DNA of 64,000 nt from Loxodes magnus (Eukaryota > Ciliophora > Karyorelictea > Loxodida > Loxodidae). Below are positions 11,641 through 26,000 of the stretch, piece by piece (positions within the stretch are counted from its first letter, which is position 1; every line of letters begins with the position of its first letter). The DNA lies in assembly GCA_946699065.1 (NCBI GenBank), contig CAMPDV010001242.1:62001-126000 (forward strand), in the 5' to 3' direction. The position numbers and the translations under genes were made by a program. A model generated the notes under the pieces. It was not told where the DNA came from, did not search any database, and saw nothing but the letters and a program-made list of their open reading frames with translations.

Positions 11641-11780
11641 ATAACATATTAACGTAACATCACCCTTGTTAGGTTTATCACGAGTAAGTTTAAAAATTGA
11701 TTCAAAAATTCATGAATTCTCCAGAATCTTGCTCTTATCTTACATACCGACTGTCACAGAATTAACCCTTCTTAATTATA
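11640..11780 (+). pseudogene. 5' part of an ORF split by a retroposon
   Basis: A frame reading NVTSPLLGLSRVSLKIDSK then HEFSRILLLSYIPTVTELTL runs up to the target-site duplication at 11769-11780. If the insert and one duplication copy are removed, the frame continues directly into 12449-12666, giving NYIRNIKNSKKESQITYEEK and onward. No family is recognised. The restored continuity is the main evidence that this was a real coding sequence before insertion. Confidence 0.4.
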
Positions 11781-12448
11781 GGTATTTTGCTTCAATCTCA
11801 ATTATTACCAAAAGTTTACCTCTTCTCCTATTTTAAGCATTTATAATATCTTTCAATAATGTGGCAACGCTGTATAATTTTTTCTTTCAAAGTATCCTTC
11901 TAGGAAGCAGTATAATTTATTTAATTTGGGCCAAGTATTTCGGCTTTCTTATTATTGTTTTCTCTTAAATCAATAACAATCTTGAAAGCTTCCAATTTTT
12001 TAGCTATAAAGCATTTAATTGGACAGTTTCTTGAAATGTGCCCTATCTGGTAGCATCTTCAGCAGTGTTATAATATTTTAATTTTATTTGTGGGGATTGC
12101 CTTTGTTACATTTTCTACTTCCATAGGATCATATTAAGGATTCGAAATGAGTCGATTGCTATGACTGAATTTTTCAATTTGTTTGATTTTACGTTCCTTT
12201 TTTCCATTTCTTGGTTAAGTTAGAGCATTGGAGGTTTGAGGGAAATTTCTGTTTTTAGCCCAAGTGTTTTCGTTTTAAAGCTGGGTGATAGTATTAGCTA
12301 ATGAACTAATTCTTTAGGTTAAGTCTTAAACTGAATCTTAAAGCATTTTATAATCAACTATCAAAGAGTAAATTTCTTTGAACTGATCTTATTGTCATTT
12401 GATTTTAAGAGCTTTGCTTCTTTGGAACTATTTTTTTTCTTAATTATA
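11769..12448 (-). mobile_element. ORF1-only retroposon with 12-bp target-site duplication
   Basis: The direct repeat TTCTTAATTATA at 11769-11780 and 12437-12448 flanks a 656-bp insert on the minus strand. Its ORF is decayed. An N-terminal piece starting at an ATA where relatives have ATGG (VPKKQSSQNQ, similar to PKNQKSS of the 36.4-kb copy) leads by frameshift into a coiled coil (LTQRISSLANTITQLQNEN), a YDPMEVEN motif and then the best CCHC knuckle in the window, CWRCYQIGHISRNC. The Trp of that knuckle is TGA (12059-12061), exactly where classical knuckles carry an aromatic residue. A basic tail follows. It interrupts a plus-strand ORF. Confidence 0.72.
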
Positions 12449-12666
12449 TAAGGAATATAAAAAATTCTAAGAAAGAAAGTCAGATAACATATGAAGAGAA
12501 GCAAAAAGAAAATAAAAAGATATACGAAGAAAAGCAACAGAATTATTCTACTAACGAGGTAATTTATATAGAAAAAAGCTAACAAGAACACTGGCATATC
12601 AAAGAGGAATCACGTCTTTTACAAATTTTTAGACATATTCCTCTCAGTTCTTTAGAAGAAAAATGA
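12449..12666 (+). pseudogene. 3' part of the ORF split by the 11.78-12.44 kb retroposon
   Basis: Continues the frame seen at 11640-11780 once the insert and one duplication copy are removed. Strongly charged, coiled-coil-like (ITYEEKQKENKKIYEEKQQ), then EHWHIKEESRLLQIFRHIPL, ending at TGA 12664-12666 (or reading through as Trp). Product unknown. Confidence 0.4.
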
Positions 12667-12927
12667 GAGTTCCTTCCATAATTTAATTAAATGTAAATAC
12701 CATTCTTATATTAAAAAAATAGGTAATTATTAAATTTGATTAATAGAGATTTTCAAAATAAATGAAAGTATAAATTTTATTTTATATTCTAACTTAGAAA
12801 ATAAAGATAAGGTAAAATAAACTGTAAATTTAAAATAGGTTACTAGAATAATCTATTGTTATAATCAAAATAGTTTATATATCATGGAAAAAGCAAAGGA
12901 TAAACTATATTAATTAACTACACTAAC

Positions 12928-15900
12928 ATGGAACAAATTAGTAATTAAATAGATTGATTTAAGAAGTTGTTGGCTAAGCAATTCAGATAAACTAAATGGT
13001 TTCAACAGATCAAGATTAAACTGAAGATTACTTCTTATATGCAGAATAGGAGCATTAGAAAAAAATTTTATTAGAATAATAGTAATAATTTTCTAGATAA
13101 GAGCACACTTGATAACTATATTTATAAATTGCTTAATAGAAACAAGCATAGAACTTGAATTAAACATGATTTTGGTATAAATAAATAACTGAAATCTTAA
13201 AATATAATAAATAGCTAATTAATTCTAAATACTATAAAGTTAAATTATAATTTAGAATTAAGAGAAAGAATGCAAGATTAATTATAAATAGGATTAATTT
13301 AATTAATTGTAAGAGAAGTTATAATAAAAATACTTTAGTACTAAAGCACTTTAAATTTGAAATAAGATAAATCTTCAGAATTAATATTTTTTATAAATGA
13401 CAGATTAAGGAGCAATAAATAAAATTTAACTGTATCTACTTGCACTTTTAATGAAACTGTTCTATTTTATCATAAATTTATTTAAAATGTCTTTAAAAAA
13501 ATAAAGGAGTTTGAACTTAAACTTGAACATAATATTTAGAAGTTTCAGTAAACATAATTAAAATGTAGTTAAATGAATAATCTTATTAAGGAAATTTAGT
13601 GATTAAATTAATTAAAACTTGAATAATAATATCAAAAATTTAAATAAACTTTATTTTTAATTATTTGAAATAATATAATATGCCAATAAAAATCTAATCA
13701 ACCAATCAATAACTAAATAAATAGTTATTTGAACAAACTACGAAAATTTTACTAATCAATAAGAAAATTAGACTAATTTTGATTTAATTGAAAAATAGGC
13801 AAATATTATTTTCTAAAAGATCAAAATCTCTCAAAAGAAAATACTAATAGATTTTCTCCAGCAGAACTTTAATTAACTTAGTATAAAATTCTATAAAGAG
13901 TTTATTTAATTAATATTAAATTTTAATTTAGAAGTAATTTAACTTTCAAATTTATCAAACAAAGTTTTTGAAGAATAAACTAACATAAAGTTAGTAATTT
14001 TAAAGGAACATATAACTATCAACTAGAAATTAACTAAAGGAACAATAGATAGTACCTAAAATAAAATAAAAATAGATAAAAAATTGGTAGAATAATATAC
14101 TATTTAAGAGTTTACATTTTATATTTAGTTTTTTTCAGCGCCTCGAATATAGAGATAATTTGTACATATTTAAATAGATTAAAAAGATATTATACATTTA
14201 TGCCTTTTTAAGGAGGAATTTTGACTCTTGCTAAAACATTCTTAATTTCTCAAAATTTCCTTCACATTTTTTGAGTGTCAAAATTGGAAACTTACTTATC
14301 ACAACACATCATTTGCTAATGAACAAAAAACCAAATACAGAAAAGTTATAGTGCTTGAATACCTTAATGATATAATAAATTTTAACAATCAAATTCCTAC
14401 TAATCTTTATGTTAAAATTAAAGGAAGCTAAATTATTAATATTTTTAAATAAGGAATTAAGATTGTTTGTCATAACTGACATACACTACATTGCTTATTA
14501 AAAATATGTGACAAAGCAATACCTAAAGATTATATAAATATATTTATGATCGAAATTCTTTTACCTCCAGCTTAATTTGGATTTATTCGTAAACACTTTG
14601 CAACCTAACAAATTTGAAGTATTTAATAGATTATTGATCTGCATTGTAGATGGTCACATAAAAAATAAATTATTTTCCACTCTAATTGATGTTGAGAAAA
14701 TGTTCGATACTATATCAAGGAAATTGCTTTTGATTTGAGAAGACTAAGATTGGACTTAAACTTAATTTTGCTTTAGAATCATTTTATGAAATAATTGATG
14801 CTAAGTTTATTATAGATATTTGCTTTACAAGATAAATTAAAATTAATAATGGAGCTCTACAAGAAAGTAGCCATAGTTCTGTGCTTGCTATTTTATATTA
14901 TGACATATCTATAAGATATCCAGAAGAAAACGAACATAGATTGGATTAGCTATCTGCCCAAAACTTTTATAGTGCGTGAATTTGCGGATGACTTAGTAGA
15001 ACTTTCAAGTTCATAAACGAATGCTCAAAAAATACTATAAGCCAGATATTAAATTCTTCCTTTAGTAAAGTTTTTCATAAACATTTAAAAATGTGAATTT
15101 ATTAATGTACTAATAACTAGGAAAGTATAAATTAAATAAATTTAAATATTAATGGATAGTCATTTACTAAAAATAAGTAATTACTTACCTAGGATATTAG
15201 TTTGGAAAAGGAGAAAACTATTAAATCTACTGTGCAGCAAAAGTCTCTGTTTTAGAATAATAATCTCTAAAACTATTTCTATACTATCTAAGCATAGAGT
15301 TATTTCTTCACATAACTTTTAAACAATTTGTAGAAACTTTATTTTACCTAAAGCAAATAAGGTGGTGATATTATACATTGGGTTAATTTATCAGGATTTA
15401 AAGGAATTATAAATAAAATAACTAGATCTTAAAAATTCATATCAAGAAAGGCCTTTAATCTTCATTATCTATTTTTGATGGGCTTTGCTTTATTAATATA
15501 AACTTATTTCCTTTTGTCCATTTAGAAGTGAAGTTCTTGCATTTTTGCTTTATGTTAAACAAATTCAGCTAAGAGAACCCAGATTCTGATATTACATTTT
15601 GATGTCAAATTATTCTTAAAACAATTTACCATATCAGAGATATTTAAGAAGAAGCATCTAAATACATCAACTCGATATTTAAAAACTCGTACTTTTAAGG
15701 AGCTTAATAAACACTTTACTTATAAAATCAAATGCAGGTTTTTAAAAATATCATTAGGAACAATCTTTTACCTAATTCAAAAAGAATAATAGATCAAATA
15801 AATAACTAAAGCGTGTTTACTTAAGTATAATACACGAAATTGAAAAAGCACCTTACTTAGTAGATTATTTTCATCAATAAACTGAGAACTTACTCCTATA

Positions 15901-16377
15901 AATTCTAATATGAACTACATTAAAGTCACATTAATATCTTATCAAGTATTTATTGCATATATGACTAAGATTTTGACGAATTGAGCATATTTTTAATTGT
16001 TTTTACTATAGACTTATTTTAGGAATTTTCTAAACATTAGTTACTTTAGGGAAAAGATTAGAAGAAATTATTTCTCCAGATTAAACTATTTAAATTAGAA
16101 TTTCTCAATAACATTATTTCATGAATTAGATAAACTAGTCAAAGTCAGACATAAGAATTTATAGAAAAAAAAAGTTAGAAATGTTAAAGTTAAAAAATGA
16201 AAAATCAATAAATTACTTAAATGAAAAAAAGAAACTAAAGGAAAGATATTTTCAAGTAAATTCGCAAGATGATTTTGAAAACAAAAATGATTGAGATTTA
16301 ATGAAAATAAAAACCTAAATTAATCATAATTTGCATATTACTCCCACCTTAACCTTGAAAACTAAGTTCAAATTCTG
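12928..16377 (+). mobile_element. Decayed non-LTR retrotransposon (LINE) with reverse transcriptase remnants
   Basis: About 3.4 kb of plus-strand coding relics. 12928-13930 is one long frame, Lys/Asn/Gln-rich, with TGA read as Trp (QIDWFKK, RTWIKHD). 14480-15200 carries recognisable non-LTR RT motifs in shifting frames: a degraded NWRPITLLN counterpart, AQFGFIRKHFATQQIW (TGA 14615-14617 for the Trp), LIDVEKMFDTISRKLLL with the first catalytic Asp, GALQESSHSSVLAILYYD, and FADDLVELSS at 14981-15010 with the paired catalytic Asp. Then come LNINGQ and, one frame away, ITYLGYQFGKGE, the YLG box. A basic tail (EMLKLKNEKSINYL) runs to TGA 16375-16377. At least four frameshifts make it dead. The assignment of 12.9-14.4 kb to the same element is inference. 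Confidence 0.68.
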
Positions 16378-17006
16378 AAAATATTGAAATTTTTATATAA
16401 TTTATTAATACTAACGTATCTAATATATAAATAACTTAAAAAATTTATAATGCTTATTCTCTTTAAATATAACTAAACTATTTTTAAACTAATAAAACTA
16501 GCAAGTTGTAAAAAAAAAATTAATATAAAAAAAAATTTGTGTTTACTTGTTTAGTTATAATAAACACTTATATTTAGTATTTTCAAGTAATCAATATAGC
16601 AACAAGTTCTATTAATTTTTATATCAATTTTATTATAATATTCTTTATTCATTTTATTAAAAATAATTTAAAAGTAAAAAATCTTTAAAAAAATTATTAA
16701 ATTTAGTTTAAAAAAATTAAAAACGAAGACTTTGTTAAAAAAACAAAATATCAAAATAAAAAAATAAATAAAATAAAATTTTATTATTTAAAAATTAAAA
16801 AAATTATTCAATATTTTATAAAATTAAAAAAAATTTAGATATATTAGTTTTTATCAAATAATCTGCAAAAAAATTTATACTGAAAAACAAAAAAGTGAAG
16901 CAAAAAAAAAGTTAAAAATTTTAAAGGCTTTAATTAAAAATAAAAAGTTTTATAAAGAAAAGCAAAACTTAAAGTAAAAACAAACTAAAAATTAAAAAAT
17001 ATGCTA
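16378..17006. other. Extremely A+T-rich spacer before the satellite array
   Basis: Runs of A and T with very few G or C and no frame or RNA gene. It ends abruptly where the first satellite unit begins. Confidence 0.5.
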
Positions 17007-20000
17007 TAATTTTTTGAAAATATGATGATTAAAATTATATTCATAATCTAAATTTTCAACTAAAATTAGATAAATATTCTTTAATTAACATCAATGATCA
17101 GTTCAAAATTCTCATATAACATTTTCTTCGTAAACATTACTTTTTACGCTAATATTAAGAAGGTTTATAAATGTTATTACTTATAAGTTAAACATTTTAA
17201 AATGTTCTAATTTTTATTAATTTTCTTGGTATATTTTCTTACTGATTATTTCAATAAAATGTTTTATTAACAGTCTCTCACCTATTCCTAAATTCTGTTA
17301 AATGCTTTTCTTTATCAAAAGGTTTTAACTCCAATTTTTTACTTATTAATAATATTGACAATATTAACCCCATTCTATATATCTCTTGAAAATATTTCGT
17401 TACTGTTCGTCTAACAATTTATCAAAATCCTTTTCTAGAAACCTTCTAGCATTTTATCAATATTTTCTATCAGAAGTGTTATCAATCACTTTTATGCTTT
17501 ATCTTTTTAATTAAAAAGAATGAGTAACACTTTGTCTGATAATACAAAAGTTCCTGGATCCAAGATTTTTAAGGAAACCGGCTTTGTAGAGGAAGACTAT
17601 GAGGTACATATAATAGTACTTTTTGCATAAACGATAGAATATCTTTATTATTGGTAGTTATTAACAAGAATACAATGGTATAATTTAAAAAAGTTGTGAG
17701 ATGGCAGAATATTCAGAAAAAATGATTGTAACTTAGAATGCTCAATTCAAGCGGCTGTCAACAGAAAATGGTTCGAGAGATACTGAGAAAGAAAAGATTT
17801 GTTAAGAGACATGAAGAATGGAACAAATTTAAAGTAGAAGGTGAATTTTTTTAAACTTAACAAACTTTTGACAAAACTAATAATGTTGAAGTCACGTTAA
17901 TCTATTTTTATGAGGCAGACGATAGTTGACAAAGTTAATAATTAAACTTAAAATCGTTTATAAATTAGGAAAAACCAAATTACCTTATAGAGAACTATTA
18001 ATCTGAACTCTACTTCTGATCAATTAGTTTCTTATGTTTTAGTATTATAATAGCTTTTAAAGGTTTCCAATTTTGAAAGTATAATAATAACTGAAAAATC
18101 TAGCTTATGCATTCTATCTTAAAAGTTTTATTATTAAAATCAAACTAATTAATTATTACATATCTTAAATTAATAATATGAAGATCTAAAGAAGTCATTT
18201 ATCTATAGGTTCCTTAAGAATTATAGTTTATTCTATTACATTTTTTTAAATAAGCATTATACAATACTTTAATTTCGTTACTTAAAAAGTTTTGCGTCAT
18301 GCACCTCTATTATTATACTTGCTTATGTATTTACAACTTTCTTAATAACAAATTATCAGTGAATATGATGACACAATTATTTAAGTATGCGTCTTTTTCT
18401 AAGAGTTAACTAATCATCTTAGTAAAAACATGAGTAATAATGAATATTTGCTAATAAAACATTTCGAGTTTCAAAAATGTTTTGATAAATGTCTAAATAC
18501 AAGATTTTTCCAAAAAAGAAATCTCTCGATAATCATAAATCATTTTTTCTCCTACTTTTTTGAATAAATAATTAAATTTTGTCTTAATTAAGTTACTAAT
18601 TTTTTGAAAATATGATGATTAAAATTATATTCATAATCTAAATTTTCAACTAAAATTAGATAAATATTCTTTAATTAACATCAATGATCAGTTCAAAATT
18701 CTCATATAACATTTTCTTCGTAAACATTACTTTTTACGCTAATATTAAGAAGGTTTATAAATGTTATTACTTATAAGTTAAACATTTTAAAATGTTCTAA
18801 TTTTTATTAATTTTCTTGGTATATTTTCTTACTGATTATTTCAATAAAATGTTTTATTAACAGTCTCTCACCTATTCCTAAATTCTGTTAAATGCTTTTC
18901 TTTATCAAAAGGTTTTAACTCCAATTTTTTACTTATTAATAATATTGACAATATTAACCCCATTCTATATATCTCTTGAAAATATTTCGTTACTGTTCGT
19001 CTAACAATTTATCAAAATCCTTTTCTAGAAACCTTCTAGCATTTTATCAATATTTTCTATCAGAAGTGTTATCAATCACTTTTATGCTTTATCTTTTTAA
19101 TTAAAAAGAATGAGTAACACTTTGTCTGATAATACAAAAGTTCCTGGATCCAAGATTTTTAAGGAAACCGGCTTTGTAGAGGAAGACTATGAGGTACATA
19201 TAATAGTACTTTTTGCATAAACGATAGAATATCTTTATTATTGGTAGTTATTAACAAGAATACAATGGTATAATTTAAAAAAGTTGTGAGATGGCAGAAT
19301 ATTCAGAAAAAATGATTGTAACTTAGAATGCTCAATTCAAGCGGCTGTCAACAGAAAATGGTTCGAGAGATACTGAGAAAGAAAAGATTTGTTAAGAGAC
19401 ATGAAGAATGGAACAAATTTAAAGTAGAAGGTGAATTTTTTTAAACTTAACAAACTTTTGACAAAACTAATAATGTTGAAGTCACGTTAATCTATTTTTA
19501 TGAGGCAGACGATAGTTGACAAAGTTAATAATTAAACTTAAAATCGTTTATAAATTAGGAAAAACCAAATTACCTTATAGAGAACTATTAATCTGAACTC
19601 TACTTCTGATCAATTAGTTTCTTATGTTTTAGTATTATAATAGCTTTTAAAGGTTTCCAATTTTGAAAGTATAATAATAACTGAAAAATCTAGCTTATGC
19701 ATTCTATCTTAAAAGTTTTATTATTAAAATCAAACTAATTAATTATTACATATCTTAAATTAATAATATGAAGATCTAAAGAAGTCATTTATCTATAGGT
19801 TCCTTAAGAATTATAGTTTATTCTATTACATTTTTTTAAATAAGCATTATACAATACTTTAATTTCGTTACTTAAGCATTAAAAAGTTTTGCGTCATGCA
19901 CCTCTATTATTATACTTGCTTATGTATTTACAACTTTCTTAATAACAAATTATCAGTGAATATGATGACACAATTATTTAAGTATGAGTCTTTTTCTAAG

Positions 20001-23000
20001 AGTTAACTAATCATCTTAGTAAAAACATGAGTAATAATGAATATTTGCTAATAAAACATTTCGAGTTTCAAAAATGTTTTGATAAATGTCTAAATACAAG
20101 ATTTTTCCAAAAAAGAAATCTCTCGATAATCATAAATCATTTTTTCTCCTACTTTTTTGAATAAATAATTAAATTTTGTCTTAATTAAGTTACTAATTTT
20201 TTGAAAATATGATGATTAAAATTATATTCATAATCTAAATTTTCAACTAAAATTAGATAAATATTCTTTAATTAACATCAATGATCAGTTCAAAATTCTC
20301 ATATAACATTTTCTTCGTAAACATTACTTTTTACGCTAATATTAAGAAGGTTTATAAATGTTATTACTTATAAGTTAAACATTTTAAAATGTTCTAATTT
20401 TTATTAATTTTCTTGGTATATTTTCTTACTGATTATTTCAATAAAATGTTTTATTAACAGTCTCTCACCTATTCCTAAATTCTGTTAAATGCTTTTCTTT
20501 ATCAAAAGGTTTTAACTCCAATTTTTTACTTATTAATAATATTGACAATATTAACCCCATTCTATATATCTCTTGAAAATATTTCGTTACTGTTCGTCTA
20601 ACAATTTATCAAAATCCTTTTCTAGAAACCTTCTAGCATTTTATCAATATTTTCTATCAGAAGTGTTATCAATCACTTTTATGCTTTATCTTTTTAATTA
20701 AAAAGAATGAGTAACACTTTGTCTGATAATACAAAAGTTCCTGGATCCAAGATTTTTAAGGAAACCGGCTTTGTAGAGGAAGACTATGAGGTACATATAA
20801 TAGTACTTTTTGCATAAACGATAGAATATCTTTATTATTGGTAGTTATTAACAAGAATACAATGGTATAATTTAAAAAAGTTGTGAGATGGCAGAATATT
20901 CAGAAAAAATGATTGTAACTTAGAATGCTCAATTCAAGCGGCTGTCAACAGAAAATGGTTCGAGAGATACTGAGAAAGAAAAGATTTGTTAAGAGACATG
21001 AAGAATGGAACAAATTTAAAGTAGAAGGTGAATTTTTTTAAACTTAACAAACTTTTGACAAAACTAATAATGTTGAAGTCACGTTAATCTATTTTTATGA
21101 GGCAGACGATAGTTGACAAAGTTAATAATTAAACTTAAAATCGTTTATAAATTAGGAAAAACCAAATTACCTTATAGAGAACTATTAATCTGAACTCTAC
21201 TTCTGATCAATTAGTTTCTTATGTTTTAGTATTATAATAGCTTTTAAAGGTTTCCAATTTTGAAAGTATAATAATAACTGAAAAATCTAGCTTATGCATT
21301 CTATCTTAAAAGTTTTATTATTAAAATCAAACTAATTAATTATTACATATCTTAAATTAATAATATGAAGATCTAAAGAAGTCATTTATCTATAGGTTCC
21401 TTAAGAATTATAGTTTATTCTATTACATTTTTTTAAATAAGCATTATACAATACTTTAATTTCGTTACTTAAAAAGTTTTGCGTCATGCACCTCTATTAT
21501 TATACTTGCTTATGTATTTACAACTTTCTTAATAACAAATTATCAGTGAATATGATGACACAATTATTTAAGTATGAGTCTTTTTCTAAGAGTTAACTAA
21601 TCATCTTAGTAAAAACATGAGTAATAATGAATATTTGCTAATAAAACATTTCGAGTTTCAAAAATGTTTTGATAAATGTCTAAATACAAGATTTTTCCAA
21701 AAAAGAAATCTCTCGATAATCATAAATCATTTTTTCTCCTACTTTTTTGAATAAATAATTAAATTTTGTCTTAATTAAGTTACTAATTTTTTGAAAATAT
21801 GATGATTAAAATTATATTCATAATCTAAATTTTCAACTAAAATTAGATAAATATTCTTTAATTAACATCAATGATCAGTTCAAAATTCTCATATAACATT
21901 TTCTTCGTAAACATTACTTTTTACGCTAATATTAAGAAGGTTTATAAATGTTATTACTTATAAGTTAAACATTTTAAAATGTTCTAATTTTTATTAATTT
22001 TCTTGGTATATTTTCTTACTGATTATTTCAATAAAATGTTTTATTAACAGTCTCTCACCTATTCCTAAATTCTGTTAAATGCTTTTCTTTATCAAAAGGT
22101 TTTAACTCCAATTTTTTACTTATTAATAATATTGACAATATTAACCCCATTCTATATATCTCTTGAAAATATTTCGTTACTGTTCGTCTAACAATTTATC
22201 AAAATCCTTTTCTAGAAACCTTCTAGCATTTTATCAATATTTTCTATCAGAAGTGTTATCAATCACTTTTATGCTTTATCTTTTTAATTAAAAAGAATGA
22301 GTAACACTTTGTCTGATAATACAAAAGTTCCTGGATCCAAGATTTTTAAGGAAACCGGCTTTGTAGAGGAAGACTATGAGGTACATATAATAGTACTTTT
22401 TGCATAAACGATAGAATATCTTTATTATTGGTAGTTATTAACAAGAATACAATGGTATAATTTAAAAAAGTTGTGAGATGGCAGAATATTCAGAAAAAAT
22501 GATTGTAACTTAGAATGCTCAATTCAAGCGGCTGTCAACAGAAAATGGTTCGAGAGATACTGAGAAAGAAAAGATTTGTTAAGAGACATGAAGAATGGAA
22601 CAAATTTAAAGTAGAAGGTGAATTTTTTTAAACTTAACAAACTTTTGACAAAACTAATAATGTTGAAGTCACGTTAATCTATTTTTATGAGGCAGACGAT
22701 AGTTGACAAAGTTAATAATTAAACTTAAAATCGTTTATAAATTAGGAAAAACCAAATTACCTTATAGAGAACTATTAATCTGAACTCTACTTCTGATCAA
22801 TTAGTTTCTTATGTTTTAGTATTATAATAGCTTTTAAAGGTTTCCAATTTTGAAAGTATAATAATAACTGAAAAATCTAGCTTATGCATTCTATCTTAAA
22901 AGTTTTATTATTAAAATCAAACTAATTAATTATTACATATCTTAAATTAATAATATGAAGATCTAAAGAAGTCATTTATCTATAGGTTCCTTAAGAATTA

Positions 23001-26000
23001 TAGTTTATTCTATTACATTTTTTTAAATAAGCATTATACAATACTTTAATTTCGTTACTTAAAAAGTTTTGCGTCATGCACCTCTATTATTATACTTGCT
23101 TATGTATTTACAACTTTCTTAATAACAAATTATCAGTGAATATGATGACACAATTATTTAAGTATGAGTCTTTTTCTAAGAGTTAACTAATCATCTTAGT
23201 AAAAACATGAGTAATAATGAATATTTGCTAATAAAAGATTTCGAGTTTCAAAAATGTTTTGATAAATGTCTAAATACAAGATTTTTCCAAAAAAGAAATC
23301 TCTCGATAATCATAAATCATTTTTTCTCCTACTTTTTTGAATAAATAATTAAATTTTGTCTTAATTAAGTTACTAATTTTTTGAAAATATGATGATTAAA
23401 ATTATATTCATAATCTAAATTTTCAACTAAAATTAGATAAATATTCTTTAATTAACATCAATGATCAGTTCAAAATTCTCATATAACATTTTCTTCGTAA
23501 ACATTACTTTTTACGCTAATATTAAGAAGGTTTATAAATGTTATTACTTATAAGTTAAACATTTTAAAATGTTCTAATTTTTATTAATTTTCTTGGTATA
23601 TTTTCTTACTGATTATTTCAATAAAATGTTTTATTAACAGTCTCTCACCTATTCCTAAATTCTGTTAAATGCTTTTCTTTATCAAAAGGTTTTAACTCCA
23701 ATTTTTTACTTATTAATAATATTGACAATATTAACCCCATTCTATATATCTCTTGAAAATATTTCGTTACTGTTCGTCTAACAATTTATCAAAATCCTTT
23801 TCTAGAAACCTTCTAGCATTTTATCAATATTTTCTATCAGAAGTGTTATCAATCACTTTTATGCTTTATCTTTTTAATTAAAAAGAATGAGTAACACTTT
23901 GTCTGATAATACAAAAGTTCCTGGATCCAAGATTTTTAAGGAAACCGGCTTTGTAGAGGAAGACTATGAGGTACATATAATAGTACTTTTTGCATAAACG
24001 ATAGAATATCTTTATTATTGGTAGTTATTAACAAGAATACAATGGTATAATTTAAAAAAGTTGTGAGATGGCAGAATATTCAGAAAAAATGATTGTAACT
24101 TAGAATGCTCAATTCAAGCGGCTGTCAACAGAAAATGGTTCGAGAGATACTGAGAAAGAAAAGATTTGTTAAGAGACATGAAGAATGGAACAAATTTAAA
24201 GTAGAAGGTGAATTTTTTTAAACTTAACAAACTTTTGACAAAACTAATAATGTTGAAGTCACGTTAATCTATTTTTATGAGGCAGACGATAGTTGACAAA
24301 GTTAATAATTAAACTTAAAATCGTTTATAAATTAGGAAAAACCAAATTACCTTATAGAGAACTATTAATCTGAACTCTACTTCTGATCAATTAGTTTCTT
24401 ATGTTTTAGTATTATAATAGCTTTTAAAGGTTTCCAATTTTGAAAGTATAATAATAACTGAAAAATCTAGCTTATGCATTCTATCTTAAAAGTTTTATTA
24501 TTAAAATCAAACTAATTAATTATTACATATCTTAAATTAATAATATGAAGATCTAAAGAAGTCATTTATCTATAGGTTCCTTAAGAATTATAGTTTATTC
24601 TATTACATTTTTTTAAATAAGCATTATACAATACTTTAATTTCGTTACTTAAAAAGTTTTGCGTCATGCACCTCTATTATTATACTTGCTTATGTATTTA
24701 CAACTTTCTTAATAACAAATTATCAGTGAATATGATGACACAATTATTTAAGTATGCTCTCGTCTTTTTCTAAGAGTTAACTAATCATCTTAGTAAAAAC
24801 ATGAGTAATAATGAATATTTGCTAATAAAACATTTCGAGTTTCAAAAATGTTTTGATAAATGTCTAAATACAAGATTTTTCCAAAAAAGAAATCTCTCGA
24901 TAATCATAAATCATTTTTTCTCCTACTTTTTTGAATAAATAATTAAATTTTGTCTTAATTAAGTTACTAATTTTTTGAAAATATGATGATTAAAATTATA
25001 TTCATAATCTAAATTTTCAACTAAAATTAGATAAATATTCTTTAATTAACATCAATGATCAGTTCAAAATTCTCATATAACATTTTCTTCGTAAACATTA
25101 CTTTTTACGCTAATATTAAGAAGGTTTATAAATGTTATTACTTATAAGTTAAACATTTTAAAATGTTCTAATTTTTATTAATTTTCTTGGTATATTTTCT
25201 TACTGATTATTTCAATAAAATGTTTTATTAACAGTCTCTCACCTATTCCTAAATTCTGTTAAATGCTTTTCTTTATCAAAAGGTTTTAACTCCAATTTTT
25301 TACTTATTAATAATATTGACAATATTAACCCCATTCTATATATCTCTTGAAAATATTTCGTTACTGTTCGTCTAACAATTTATCAAAATCCTTTTCTAGA
25401 AACCTTCTAGCATTTTATCAATATTTTCTATCAGAAGTGTTATCAATCACTTTTATGCTTTATCTTTTTAATTAAAAAGAATGAGTAACACTTTGTCTGA
25501 TAATACAAAAGTTCCTGGATCCAAGATTTTTAAGGAAACCGGCTTTGTAGAGGAAGACTATGAGGTACATATAATAGTACTTTTTGCATAAACGATAGAA
25601 TATCTTTATTATTGGTAGTTATTAACAAGAATACAATGGTATAATTTAAAAAAGTTGTGAGATGGCAGAATATTCAGAAAAAATGATTGTAACTTAGAAT
25701 GCTCAATTCAAGCGGCTGTCAACAGAAAATGGTTCGAGAGATACTGAGAAAGAAAAGATTTGTTAAGAGACATGAAGAATGGAACAAATTTAAAGTAGAA
25801 GGTGAATTTTTTTAAACTTAACAAACTTTTGACAAAACTAATAATGTTGAAGTCACGTTAATCTATTTTTATGAGGCAGACGATAGTTGACAAAGTTAAT
25901 AATTAAACTTAAAATCGTTTATAAATTAGGAAAAACCAAATTACCTTATAGAGAACTATTAATCTGAACTCTACTTCTGATCAATTAGTTTCTTATGTTT

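Noticed and set aside
12361..12597. Minus-strand 78-codon hydrophobic frame
   Set aside because: It overlaps the retroposon start and is the antisense of the charged plus-strand ORF at 12449-12666; the hydrophobicity is that of complemented purine-rich sequence.
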